Shown in pieces: positions 8,152 through 15,941 of a stretch of 64,000 nucleotides of DNA. Made by a program: the position numbers and the translations under genes. The notes below the pieces were generated by a model. It was not told the origin of the DNA, did not search any database, and was given only the letters and a program-made list of their open reading frames with translations. Position 1 is the first letter of the stretch; each line of letters begins with the position of its first letter. The stretch is from contig DJFE01000019.1 in NCBI GenBank assembly GCA_002432025.1, positions 40,202 to 104,201 of the forward strand, read 5' to 3'. The DNA is from Candidatus Avelusimicrobium stercoris (GTDB taxonomy: Bacteria; Elusimicrobiota; Elusimicrobia; Elusimicrobiales; Elusimicrobiaceae).

Positions 8152-10113
8152 TTACAGTACGTCCGCCATATTTACTTCCTGCGGTTTGACCGTGGCGGCA
8201 TCTACCGTGGCTTTGGCGGCCGCCTGAGTATTAGCAACAGATTTTTTTACAGCCGTTTTGCGGGCGGCCGCATTTCTGCGGGCCTGCGTGGCGCGGCGTT
8301 TGGCCGTGTTTCTTTTGGCGGTGGCATTGGTTTTAGACTTGTTTGCCGTAGCCTTGGCTTTTACGGCTTGCGCTTTGGCCTTGGTTTGGGCGGCAGTTGT
8401 GGCGGCCTGCGTTTTTTGCACGGCTTCTTCGCTCTGCGCTTTCACCTCGGCGGCGGCTTCGGTTACTTGCGTATCAGCGGCCGTTAAGCGGCGGTTGATT
8501 TCTTCTTCCATAGCCGCTTCCTTTTGCGCTCTGGCTTCTTCCAACTGTTTTTGCAAGCGTTCCAATTCCGGGTCGTTTTGGTATTCTTGTTCCACTTGCG
8601 CGCGGACCTCGGCGGCTTTTGCTTCGGCCGCGGCCTTGGCTTGGGCCAGTTCTTCCTCTTTTATCTGCTGTACGCGGGCTTCGTCTTGCGCAAGTTGGTT
8701 TTCCAATTCTTGCACTTCGGCCTGCTTTTGCGCCTGGATTTGCAAGGCCTGTTGAACAACCTCGGCCTTTTTAACGCCCAATACATTAGCCGTTAAAGAG
8801 TTCGGCAAATATTGGTCCGTAAGCGTAAAAGCGTTTTCGCCATTATTGTTGGCGGCGCTGACTTCGGCCCCTTGCTGGATGAGGAATAGGGCGGTCTTGT
8901 CGTTTTTAGCCTTGATAGCCGACAAAAGCGGCGTGTTGTTTTCGCGGTCGCGCGAATTGATGTCCGCACCCGCCTTTAACAGCGCCTGCGCGGGGGCCAC
9001 GTCCGTAGCGTAAACGCTATAAACGATAGCGGTGCGGTCTTGAAAATCCTTTTCGTTGGGGTTAATGCCTTTTTGTTTGAGCAAAATGTTCAAGCACTCT
9101 TGCTGGTTTTTGGAAGAGGCGCGCATTAACGCGGTTACGCCGTTGTTATCCTTGGCGTTTACGTCAGCACCCAAGGAAAGTAAATTACGGAGCGTATCGG
9201 CCTGCCCTTGTTCTACGGCGTAGAAAATCGGCGTGCGGCCGGAAAGGTCCGCAATATTTACATCGGCCTTACCGGTGCGGACGAGCAGGCGGACAGTGTC
9301 GCTATGGCCTTCGGCCGCCGCGGCGGAAAGGGCGGAAAGCCCCGTGGCCGGGTTGCGGTAATTTACCATAGCCCCGTGAGACAAAAGGACCTTTACATTG
9401 TTGTTTAACCCTTTTTGCGCCGCATAAATAAGGGGCGTGTTACCCGCGTTGTCGGGCAGATTTACCGCCGTGTTATCAAGTGCGATTAAGTTAGAAATCA
9501 ATTTGGCGTTGTCCGTGCCCGAAGCGTAAATAAGGGCGGTTTTGCCCAAATCGTCCTTGGCGGTTACATCGGCGCCGTGTTTGACGAGGTAGGCCACCAC
9601 TTCGGTATTGCCTGCGGCCGCGGCGGAAATAATCGGCGTTACGCCATAACTGGACGTATCGTTTACAACGGCTTTGCCGTCTTCCACGAGCATTTTGATA
9701 ATTTCCATATTGCCCTTTTCGGCGGCAATGGTAAGCGGCGTAATCCCTGCGTAGTTTTTTTCGTTTACGTTTACGTTGGCGTACATCAGCGTGCGCACGC
9801 GGTCCACGTCGCTGATTTTGACGGCGCGGACCAAGGACGTATCATAGACGTATTTGGTCTTGGCACGCGGGCGGTTGCCCAAGGTGTCGCCTTCGTATTT
9901 CTTTTGTTCGGCGCCAAACAAGGTTCCGCGGTAAATATCGCCGGGGACTTGCGTGGCTTGCTGGGCGATGGCGTCGGTGGCGGAACGCGGGGTGCGTTCA
10001 CCCAAGACCACGCCTTCATACCCTGTGTAGTAGTCGTCTTGGCTGTCGGCGTTTTGCGCCACAAGCGGACTGACGGCTAGTGTGAAGACAAAAATGAGTC
10101 CTAGTTTTTTCAT
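8152..10113 (-). CDS. secreted ankyrin-repeat protein with basic, Ala/Lys-rich tail
   Basis: A signal peptide (cleavage after about residue 19, in PLVAQ) is followed by about ten ankyrin repeats (residues about 90-430; typical units begin with G.TPL and end GADVNAKD). An acidic/Gln-rich coiled coil follows (about 445-545), then a roughly 100-residue tail of Ala, Lys, Thr and Arg that resembles histone H1 (for example AVKAKATANKSKTNATAKRN). It should be periplasmic or exported and bind proteins through the ankyrins; the basic tail may bind nucleic acid, LPS or peptidoglycan. GGAGG lies upstream of the ATG. It is monocistronic. The combination of domains is unusual and the function unknown. Confidence 0.8.
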   Translation of the reverse strand: MKKLGLIFVFTLAVSPLVAQNADSQDDYYTGYEGVVLGERTPRSATDAIAQQATQVPGDIYRGTLFGAEQKKYEGDTLGNRPRAKTKYVYDTSLVRAVKISDVDRVRTLMYANVNVNEKNYAGITPLTIAAEKGNMEIIKMLVEDGKAVVNDTSSYGVTPIISAAAAGNTEVVAYLVKHGADVTAKDDLGKTALIYASGTDNAKLISNLIALDNTAVNLPDNAGNTPLIYAAQKGLNNNVKVLLSHGAMVNYRNPATGLSALSAAAAEGHSDTVRLLVRTGKADVNIADLSGRTPIFYAVEQGQADTLRNLLSLGADVNAKDNNGVTALMRASSKNQQECLNILLKQKGINPNEKDFQDRTAIVYSVYATDVAPAQALLKAGADINSRDRENNTPLLSAIKAKNDKTALFLIQQGAEVSAANNNGENAFTLTDQYLPNSLTANVLGVKKAEVVQQALQIQAQKQAEVQELENQLAQDEARVQQIKEEELAQAKAAAEAKAAEVRAQVEQEYQNDPELERLQKQLEEARAQKEAAMEEEINRRLTAADTQVTEAAAEVKAQSEEAVQKTQAATTAAQTKAKAQAVKAKATANKSKTNATAKRNTAKRRATQARRNAAARKTAVKKSVANTQAAAKATVDAATVKPQEVNMADVL

Positions 10114-10248
10114 ATATATAACCTCCCTCCAACTATTATATTATAACCAATGCAGAGGGAAAAGTTTTAAATTTTTTTACGGAAGGGGGTGTTTTTAGGT
10201 AATCTGAAAGAATTATATCTAAATAATGCTAAATTTTTAACATAGGAC

Positions 10249-10277
10249 TTGCTTTTTTTTGTACTAGGTTGTATTAT
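10249..10277 (+). promoter_or_regulatory. sigma70-type promoter of candidate sRNA
   Basis: TTGCTT (10249-10254), a 17-bp spacer and TATTAT (10272-10277) stand in a gene-free region. The predicted start is near 10284. Confidence 0.7.
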
Positions 10278-10283
10278 AGTTAG

Positions 10284-10393
10284 TATAAAGGCCAGTAAAG
10301 GCCGACGGATTTATCCCCCAGAACCTTTCGATTTACCCCCCGAACGGTTCTGAACAAAAGGGCCGGGCACATCCCCCGGCTCTTTATTTTTTG
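10284..10393 (+). ncRNA. candidate small RNA with three C-rich unpaired segments
   Basis: A transcript from the promoter just upstream would hold AAAGGCC twice, then a hairpin CAGAACC/GGTTCTG (10319-10325/10346-10352) whose apical loop is C-rich (ATTTACCCCC). It ends with a terminator GCCGGG/CCCGGC (10362-10367/10375-10380) followed by TCTTTATTTTTT. C-runs are at 10315-10319, 10336-10341 and 10373-10377, each mostly outside the stems. No ORF with a ribosome site is present. C-rich loops are used by some bacterial sRNAs to bind G-rich Shine-Dalgarno sequences; that role here is inference. No match to 6S, tmRNA, SRP or RNase P RNA was apparent. Confidence 0.6.
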
Positions 10394-10801
10394 TTTTCTA
10401 AACAGAAAAACCAAGCAAAAAGATTTCTTTAATAACTTATATACTTTTTTTGAAGGAAAGTATCAAAATTTATTTTTTCTTTTTCTCGTGGGAGAAAAAG
10501 AACCAAAAAGACCAGCGGGTCGGCGCCCATAAAAGGCAGTAACGGCGGGTATTTTTACAACTTGCCTTACCAGGCTCAAACAAGTAAAAATACTCCTCCG
10601 CCTTATACGCCTTTTATATGCGGGCAAGACCCGCAGAACAACTAGAAGCGGAAAGTGCTTGTTTATGCCAGCATTTTTGAAAGTTGCCCAACACGGAGCG
10701 TGTCCCTGTTTTTTTCATAAAGTTGTCATCCCCGAGGGTATGCCGGCGCGGAGCGCTCGGGGATCTGGTGTTATTAAATAAAGAAACAATAACAACAATA
10801 T
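10394..10801. other. gene-free stretch with repeat fragments
   Basis: No credible gene. The stretch holds A/T-rich sequence around 10430-10490, then GC-rich sequence (10510-10650) without codon bias, and one palindromic repeat at 10728-10764. A small ORF on the - strand (10614-10874) reads through that repeat and the ferredoxin tail copy and looks spurious. Confidence 0.6.
10728..10764. repeat. intergenic copy of the palindromic repeat family
   Basis: ATCCCCGAG (10728-10736) and CTCGGGGAT (10756-10764) enclose a GC-rich loop. The flank CATAAAGTTGTC is the reverse complement of the GACAACTTTATG type sequence that provides the inner ATG in the pilin leaders. Confidence 0.75.
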
Positions 10802-10833
10802 AAAAACCCGCACTCGTAAAAGTGCGGGTTTTT
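10802..10833. terminator. bidirectional terminator
   Basis: AAAAACCCGCACT-CGTAAA-AGTGCGGGTTTTT lies downstream of the - strand ferredoxin gene. Confidence 0.85.
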
Positions 10834-10862
10834 AAAACACAAGTATTTGGTTCAACTGCCAA

Positions 10863-10888
10863 ATTACAGAGCAATCACGCTCACCGGG
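10863..10888 (-). repeat. partial duplicate of the ferredoxin gene 3' end
   Basis: The last 26 bases of the ferredoxin gene and its stop (10934-10959) recur here with a few changes. Between the copies is a GC-rich hairpin (CTGCG/CGCAG region, 10890-10932). Confidence 0.6.
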
Positions 10889-10933
10889 GTCCTGCGGACT
10901 GCGGGAGCAAGTTCTGCCCTGCTCGCGCAGCGC

Positions 10934-11104
10934 TTACAGAGCGATGGCGCTCACCGGGCAGGTGCCGGCGCAAGAACCGCATTCAATGCATTTGGAAGCA
11001 TCAATGTGTCTTTTGCCGTCCACTTCGCTGATGGCGGCTACGGGGCAAGAAGATTCGCAAGCACCGCAGTTAATGCAAACATCCGGATTTACTTTATAAG
11101 CCAT
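10934..11104 (-). CDS. 2[4Fe-4S] ferredoxin, 56 residues
   Basis: The short protein has two classical cluster motifs, CINCGACESSCP (residues 10-21) and CIECGSCAGTCP (39-50), and ends in VSAIAL. This is the clostridial-type bacterial ferredoxin, a soluble low-potential electron carrier for anaerobic enzymes such as pyruvate:ferredoxin oxidoreductase and hydrogenases. The start ATG is set by AGGAG nine bases upstream (11116-11112 on the - strand). A TATAAT on the - strand at 11142-11147 is a plausible -10. It is transcribed away from feoB, which starts about 150 bp to the right. It is monocistronic and ends at a strong terminator. Confidence 0.95.
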   Translation of the reverse strand: MAYKVNPDVCINCGACESSCPVAAISEVDGKRHIDASKCIECGSCAGTCPVSAIAL

Positions 11105-11200
11105 AAAATAAGTCTCCTATTAGGTTAAGTTTGTATATAAATTATACCAAAATTGTTTGGCGGCGGGTATGGGGTTCCCCCGCCCGTCGGAAGTGCAGCC

Positions 11201-11229
11201 TTGTATTCATAGGGCGGTTTTGGTAAAAT
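11201..11229 (+). promoter_or_regulatory. promoter of feoB
   Basis: TTGTAT (11201-11206), a 17-bp spacer and TAAAAT (11224-11229) precede the start at 11256. No clear 19-bp Fur box is visible. Confidence 0.65.
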
Positions 11230-11255
11230 ATAAAAGTAAGGAAAAACTAACTTTT

Positions 11256-13199
11256 ATGGAAAAAGAAACTTCCCGCACTTTATACTCTTTAAAACCGGGC
11301 AATACCGCCCAGATTAAAGAGATTCAAACGGATGGCAAAATGGCCGAAAAATTAGCGGCTATGGGGATCGTCCGCGGACAATTTATTACCCGCAAACCCG
11401 GGTCCAGCCCGGTGGTTGTCAGCGTTTCGGGCACCGAGGTTGCTCTCGGGCGCGAAACTGCTAAAAAAATTATCGTAACCGCTAAAAAGAATACCTTTCT
11501 GTTGGCCGGAAACCCCAACGTGGGCAAGAGTCTTATCTTCTCGCGCTTGACGGGTATCGGCATTATCTCCTCCAACTTTCCGGGTACGACGGTGGGCCTA
11601 AACTACGGGCAAACTGTGTTTGACGGTGAGTCCTACGATATCATTGATATCCCCGGCCTCTACCGCTTGGAAGAAGAGTGGGTATTGGAAGGCAAAAAAC
11701 ATAACCTGTTTAAAGAATTGGAGTACGATTTTATCGTATGCGTGGCGGACGCTTCGCACTTGGAGCGCAACCTGTATTTCCTGTTGGAAATTATGCAACT
11801 TAAAAAGCCCGTTATCCTTCTGTTAAACAAGTATGACGAAGCTGTGCGCAAAGGGATTCAAATTAACGTAAAGGAACTGGAAAAGCAACTGGGCATCCCG
11901 GTCATCCCCACGGTCGCCACGACGGGCGAGGGCTTAAAGGAACTTTCCTATCAAGCGGCGCGGATTGCTTCGCACGAAGCCGTTTTGAGCAGTTTGAATA
12001 TTCCCGCCGACCCGGAAGAAAAATGGCACATTATCGGCCGCATTATCCAAAAGGTGCAAACCATTAAGCACAAACACGCGTCCTTTTTGGAGCATTTGCA
12101 GGGCTGGGCGACCACGCCTGTAACAGGCCTGCCGATTGCGCTGTGTGTGCTTATTCTGTCGTTCTTTTTGGTCCGTTTTGTGGGTGAAAATATTATTGAC
12201 CTGTTGGACCCGCTGTATGAAAATTATTACGTTCCGTTCTTGGAGCATATTTTCAGCGCGATTAAAGACAACGCGTTTGGGATGCTCCTGCTGGGCGACG
12301 GCGGCGAAAACTATTTCGGCGTGCTGACTGACGGCTTGCATATTGCGCTTATTGACGTAATGTCCTATGTGTTGGCGTTCTATGCGCTGTTGGGCTTCTT
12401 GGGCGATTTGGGCTACTTGCCGCGCCTGGCTGTGCTTTTGGATAGTTTGCTCCACAAGGTTGGCCTGCACGGGTACGGCTCTCTGCCCATTATGTTGGGC
12501 TTTGGGTGCAAGGTTCCGGCGGTAATGGGTATCCGCGTGTTGGAAACCCGCCGCGAACGCATTATTGCCTTGGCGCTTATTTTGGTGCTGGCGCCGTGTA
12601 TTTCCCAAACCGCAATGATTATTTCCATTTTGTCCCCCTACGGCCTAAAATATATGCTGATTGTATTTTTCGCCCTGTTTGTAAACGGTATTTTGGCGGG
12701 GACGATTTTAAATAAACTGATGAAGGGCGAAACGCCTGAACTGTTTATGGAAATTCCCTCGTGGCAAATTCCGCAATGGCGGCCTTTGCTGCGCAAGTTG
12801 TGGATTCGTATGAAGGAATACTTGGGCGATGCCCTGCCGCTTATTTTGGTGGGTGTGCTGTTTGTGGATTTAATGCAACTTTCCGGCCTGACAAACTGGA
12901 TTGCCAAAATTGCGCGCTACCCTGTGGAGCACATTTTGGGCTTGCCCGCGGACACAACTCCTTTGCTGATTTTGGGCTGTTTGCGCAAGGACGTGTCTAT
13001 CGCCTTGTTACAGCCGTTTAACCTGCCGCCGCAAGAATTGGTCGTGGCGTGCGTGTTTATGGCAATGTACTTGCCGTGCGTGGCGACGTTCTTTGTAATG
13101 CTGCGCGAGAGTGGCTGGAAGGACACGTTTAGAGTGATAGCCTTAACGCTTTGTATGGCGTTTTTCTCGTCGTGGGTGTTACGGCTGATTTTGATGTAA
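11256..13199 (+). CDS. feoB: ferrous iron transporter, FeoA-FeoB fusion
   Basis: Residues about 8-75 form a FeoA/SH3-like domain (SLKPGNTAQIKEI to VALGRETAKKI), fused to a FeoB G-domain with G1 GNPNVGKS (85-92), G3 DIPG and G4 NKYD. The polytopic permease with two Gate-type halves follows (for example MLGFGCKVPAVMGIR, which carries the conserved Cys). It takes up Fe2+ across the inner membrane, driven or gated by GTP. At 647 residues the permease is shorter than in E. coli FeoB (773). ATG 11256 is preceded by AAGGA with a long spacing. Upstream in-frame codons carry no family sequence. It is monocistronic. Confidence 0.95.
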   Translation: MEKETSRTLYSLKPGNTAQIKEIQTDGKMAEKLAAMGIVRGQFITRKPGSSPVVVSVSGTEVALGRETAKKIIVTAKKNTFLLAGNPNVGKSLIFSRLTGIGIISSNFPGTTVGLNYGQTVFDGESYDIIDIPGLYRLEEEWVLEGKKHNLFKELEYDFIVCVADASHLERNLYFLLEIMQLKKPVILLLNKYDEAVRKGIQINVKELEKQLGIPVIPTVATTGEGLKELSYQAARIASHEAVLSSLNIPADPEEKWHIIGRIIQKVQTIKHKHASFLEHLQGWATTPVTGLPIALCVLILSFFLVRFVGENIIDLLDPLYENYYVPFLEHIFSAIKDNAFGMLLLGDGGENYFGVLTDGLHIALIDVMSYVLAFYALLGFLGDLGYLPRLAVLLDSLLHKVGLHGYGSLPIMLGFGCKVPAVMGIRVLETRRERIIALALILVLAPCISQTAMIISILSPYGLKYMLIVFFALFVNGILAGTILNKLMKGETPELFMEIPSWQIPQWRPLLRKLWIRMKEYLGDALPLILVGVLFVDLMQLSGLTNWIAKIARYPVEHILGLPADTTPLLILGCLRKDVSIALLQPFNLPPQELVVACVFMAMYLPCVATFFVMLRESGWKDTFRVIALTLCMAFFSSWVLRLILM

Positions 13200-13224
13200 A
13201 TATTCTAAAAATTGTTTGGTATGA

Positions 13225-13256
13225 ACCCCCCCGGTAAATATTTTTACCGGGGGTTT
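13225..13256 (+). terminator. terminator between feoB and the convergent pilin
   Basis: A CCCCCGGTAAA/TTTACCGGGGG stem is followed by TTTT. It lies between two convergent genes and may serve both. Confidence 0.85.
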
Positions 13257-13260
13257 TCCA

Positions 13261-13818
13261 TTACTGTTGCAAAATAAAAATATCAATAGGTGTACCCATT
13301 TCGTAGGGTTGGGAGTGGGAGAGGTTTTGCTCGGCGGGCGTTCCCCCCATACTTTTACAGGCCGCAACGGCCGCCGCATTGGTGGATTGCGCCCAGCACT
13401 CAATACGCCCCGGGTAAGGAGAATTGTCGTAATACATTGCGTAGGCTAACGGGATATTGCGCGTACCATATTTCCCGGCAAACCCTACTACCGCGTTTCC
13501 GGCCCGATTGATTACGCCCGAAGAGATATCTACCCAGTAATCACTGCAATGCATATGACCCGCCGTGTTGGAGGCACATCCGTTTAAGCCCCCTACATCC
13601 AGCGATTCTAAATCCTGGGCTTGGTTATAAGAGCCCGTCGCCATATAATAGGCTTCTACGGCGTTTTTGATAGTACGCACATTGGGCATTAAGCGGCCCA
13701 AGCGCGCCTTTAAAACGGCGGTTTCATACTGCGGTAGGGCGACGGCGGCTAAAATGCCTATGATAAGTACAACAACCAACAACTCAATAAGCGTGAAGCC
13801 GGATGATTTTGTTTGCAT
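13261..13818 (-). CDS. type IV pilin-like protein
   Basis: A short leader, MQTKSSG, is followed by FTLIELLVVVLIIGILAAVA with Glu at +5, so prepilin peptidase should cut after Gly7. The C-domain has Cys pairs, one followed by KSMGGT as in the pilin at 106-783, and YYMATGSY as in other type IV pilins. At 185 residues it is of usual size. AAAGGAG lies just before the ATG. It is preceded by an unusual structured RNA that ends in a terminator 40 bases upstream of the start, so expression may be attenuated. It is one of five scattered pilin genes in the window. Confidence 0.92.
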   Translation of the reverse strand: MQTKSSGFTLIELLVVVLIIGILAAVALPQYETAVLKARLGRLMPNVRTIKNAVEAYYMATGSYNQAQDLESLDVGGLNGCASNTAGHMHCSDYWVDISSGVINRAGNAVVGFAGKYGTRNIPLAYAMYYDNSPYPGRIECWAQSTNAAAVAACKSMGGTPAEQNLSHSQPYEMGTPIDIFILQQ

Positions 13819-13857
13819 AAGTTTCTCCTTTATAAACTGTTTTTGGAAAATTGACGC

Positions 13858-14063
13858 AAAAAAACGGCTGCTATATTTGAGCCAGAAACGCTAACCCAAG
13901 CATATAACAGCCGTGGTTTGCCACCCTTTCGGGCGGCAAACGCTAGGAGTGAACCGCGCGGGTAATTAGGCCGCTTGCTTCACTCCTTAATCGGCTGTTT
14001 TTGGAGCGTTTCTGTGCCGCTTTCGGCGGCTCTCCGTATTCTGCATACGGTTCCAAAAACAGA
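13858..14063 (-). ncRNA. highly structured RNA upstream of a pilin gene (candidate attenuator/riboswitch or stand-alone ncRNA)
   Basis: Read on the - strand: P1 CTGTTTTTGGA (14062-14052) pairs with TCCAAAAACAG (14005-13995) and encloses hairpins CCGTAT/ATACGG (14050-14034) and GCCGC/GCGGC (14030-14016). Then follow AGGAGTGAA/TTCACTCCT (13987-13945), GTTTGCC/GGCAAAC (13941-13916) with a GAAA loop, and CGGCTG.TATAT/ATATA.CAGCCG (13913-13865) followed by U7 (13864-13858), a terminator. The terminator loop holds AGCGTTTCTG (13892-13883), complementary over 10 bases to CAGAAACGCT (14014-14005). A second TTCCAAAAACAG follows at 13848-13837, and CAGCCG also occurs at 13997-13992, so two alternative pairings exist. 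The GAAA loops favour the - strand as sense. No known family was recognised. Confidence 0.65.
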
Positions 14064-14101
14064 TGAATTTTTTTTAATCCGGGAGGGAACTCCCCCTCCT
14101 T

Positions 14102-14575
14102 CTAGTCCGTAATGTTGTAACTGCCGTAACGGCCGATATCCACAGGTACCGGGATTTCCGTCCCCAGCGGGCCGTCAAAATACATCGTGCCCGTTAAGTG
14201 GTAGTCCAGCGTGCCGCTGCCCATACTGATAAGCCCTAATAACTTGCTGTTAAAGGCCGACATCGGCACCGTGATTTTGGCCTTGGCGTTCTTGGTGGCG
14301 CGCGGTTCAATGCGCACATCTTTTAGCGTAACGTCGGCCATTTTATCGTCGTTGGCAGTTAATACTCCTTCAAAGCGTTTTACCGTGGCGGCTTCGGTTT
14401 TATTGGGGTTGGTGATGGCTACCACCACGTCAAAGCCGAACGAGGTTAAATTGTAATCCGTCAGTTCCACGCTCTTTAAGGCGAACTGACAGTTGGCTAC
14501 GTTTTGCGCTTCCTTTACCGAGGCGCACGCGGCAAGCATACCCGCGCAAAGAATAAATAAAAACAGTTTCTTCAT
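14102..14575 (-). CDS. LEA type 2-like lipoprotein
   Basis: A lipoprotein signal ends in the lipobox LAAC (Cys17). The 140-residue remainder looks like a LEA_2/water-stress beta-sandwich domain: alternating hydrophobic strands, the early phrase FGFDVVVAITNPNKTEAATV and a late GTLDYHLTGTMYFDGPLG, which are typical of that fold. Such proteins sit on the periplasmic face of a membrane; their role is poorly known. It has no operon partner except the structured RNA and pilin that follow on the same strand, with no terminator seen in between. The family call is from fold-like motifs. Confidence 0.7.
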   Translation of the reverse strand: MKKLFLFILCAGMLAACASVKEAQNVANCQFALKSVELTDYNLTSFGFDVVVAITNPNKTEAATVKRFEGVLTANDDKMADVTLKDVRIEPRATKNAKAKITVPMSAFNSKLLGLISMGSGTLDYHLTGTMYFDGPLGTEIPVPVDIGRYGSYNITD

Positions 14576-14639
14576 TTAATCCTCCCAAATCACAAGATAA
14601 TAAATTGTATAATAAATTAACCCTTTTATGGAGAATTTT

Positions 14640-15875
14640 ATGAATCCTTTGCAACAAACCATTTACAACCGCTTTGCCCGTTATGTGGCGGTGGAGACCA
14701 CCAGCGACCCCACCAGCAACGTAACCCCCACCACGTCCAGCCAAATTTCCTTTGCGCATAAATTGGCGGACGAAATGCGCAAAATCGGCTTTGCCGAAGT
14801 AGAGGTGGACGAATACGGCTTTGTAACCGGGCTTATCCCGGCCAATACCGATAAAAAATCCCCGACGATTGGTCTTTTTGCCCATATGGACACCGTTTGC
14901 GATTACAACGGCGCCAACATCCGCCCGCAAATTCACGAAAATTATGACGGCGGTACGCTGACTATCAACGCGGATAAAAAGATGTTTTTATCGCCCGAAA
15001 CCGCCCCTAATTTGAAACTTTGCAAGGGCGACACTATCATTACCGCAGACGGCAATTCTTTGCTTGGCGGCGACGATAAAATGGGCATTGCCGTTATTAT
15101 GTCTTTGGGTGAGTACCTGTTGCAGCACCCCGAAATTAAACACGGCCCGGTAAAGGCCGCGTTCACCATTGACGAGGAAACGGGTACGGGCATCGCCTAT
15201 TTTGACGTGAAGAAATTCGCGGCTGACTTCGCCTATACCATTGACGGCGCGACCTTGGGCGATATTGACTGCGGCAATTTTAACGCCGATACTGTAACCA
15301 TTAATATTACGGGCAAATCCTGCCACCCCGGTTCAGCCAAGGGCTTTATGGCGAACCCGGTGCGTATTGCGGCGGATATTATTTCCTCCTGGCCGGAGGA
15401 CAAACTGCCGGAAACTACGGACGGCGAGGACGGCTTTGTGCTGTTTAAAGACATTACCGGCGCCTTGGATACCGCTTGCGTGCAAGGTATCGTCCGCGAG
15501 CACGATTTGGCGAAATTTGAGCAGTTTAAAAAGGATTTGACCGCCCTCGTAGAAGAAAAGAGAAAAAAATATCCGGCGGCCAAAATTGAGGTGGAGTTCA
15601 AGGAACAATACCGCAATATGCGTGATATTTTAAAGAAAAATCCGCAGTCTATGGATTTGTTGGAAAAAGCCTTAAAGGAAAACCAGGTTCCCTACCGCTT
15701 GACGCAGGCGCGCGGCGGGACGGACGGCTCCCAACTCTCTTTGCGCGGATTGCCTACGCCCAACATTTTTGCGGGGTACGAAAATCCGCACGGCCCGTAT
15801 GAGTGGGTGAGTATGAATTGGGCGGAAAAGGCCTTCCACGTGTTGGAAAGCGTGATTAAGGATGCCGCCAAATAA
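14640..15875 (+). CDS. pepT: peptidase T (tripeptide aminopeptidase)
   Basis: This is an M20-family metallopeptidase that removes the N-terminal residue from tripeptides in the cytoplasm. Visible motifs are FAHMDT (first metal His and Asp), LLGGDDKMG (bridging Asp), FTIDEETGTG (catalytic Glu pair), YTIDGATLGD and the C-terminal FAGYENPHGPYEWV (metal His). The length of 411 residues is usual for PepT. ATG 14640 has GGAG seven bases upstream; an in-frame ATG 12 bases earlier contributes to that ribosome site and is less likely. It is monocistronic and ends in a terminator. Confidence 0.95.
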   Translation: MNPLQQTIYNRFARYVAVETTSDPTSNVTPTTSSQISFAHKLADEMRKIGFAEVEVDEYGFVTGLIPANTDKKSPTIGLFAHMDTVCDYNGANIRPQIHENYDGGTLTINADKKMFLSPETAPNLKLCKGDTIITADGNSLLGGDDKMGIAVIMSLGEYLLQHPEIKHGPVKAAFTIDEETGTGIAYFDVKKFAADFAYTIDGATLGDIDCGNFNADTVTINITGKSCHPGSAKGFMANPVRIAADIISSWPEDKLPETTDGEDGFVLFKDITGALDTACVQGIVREHDLAKFEQFKKDLTALVEEKRKKYPAAKIEVEFKEQYRNMRDILKKNPQSMDLLEKALKENQVPYRLTQARGGTDGSQLSLRGLPTPNIFAGYENPHGPYEWVSMNWAEKAFHVLESVIKDAAK

Positions 15876-15898
15876 CTTGTAGTGCTTTTGATTGTTTT

Positions 15899-15928
15899 AG
15901 CCCCGGGGATTTTCCTTGGGGCTTTTTT
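15899..15928 (+). terminator. terminator of pepT
   Basis: AGCCCC and GGGGCTTTTTT surround a 14-base G/T-rich loop. Confidence 0.75.
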
Positions 15929-15941
15929 ATTAATCCGCTAT

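Noticed and set aside
10614..10874. 86-codon - strand ORF
   Set aside because: It is composed of the palindromic repeat and the copied ferredoxin tail; no codon bias or ribosome site.
13858..14063. c-di-GMP riboswitch (GEMM) as identity of the pilin leader RNA
   Set aside because: The position before a pilin fits, but the conserved core sequences of classes I and II are not found; other known families (cobalamin, tmRNA, RNase P, 6S) do not fit either.
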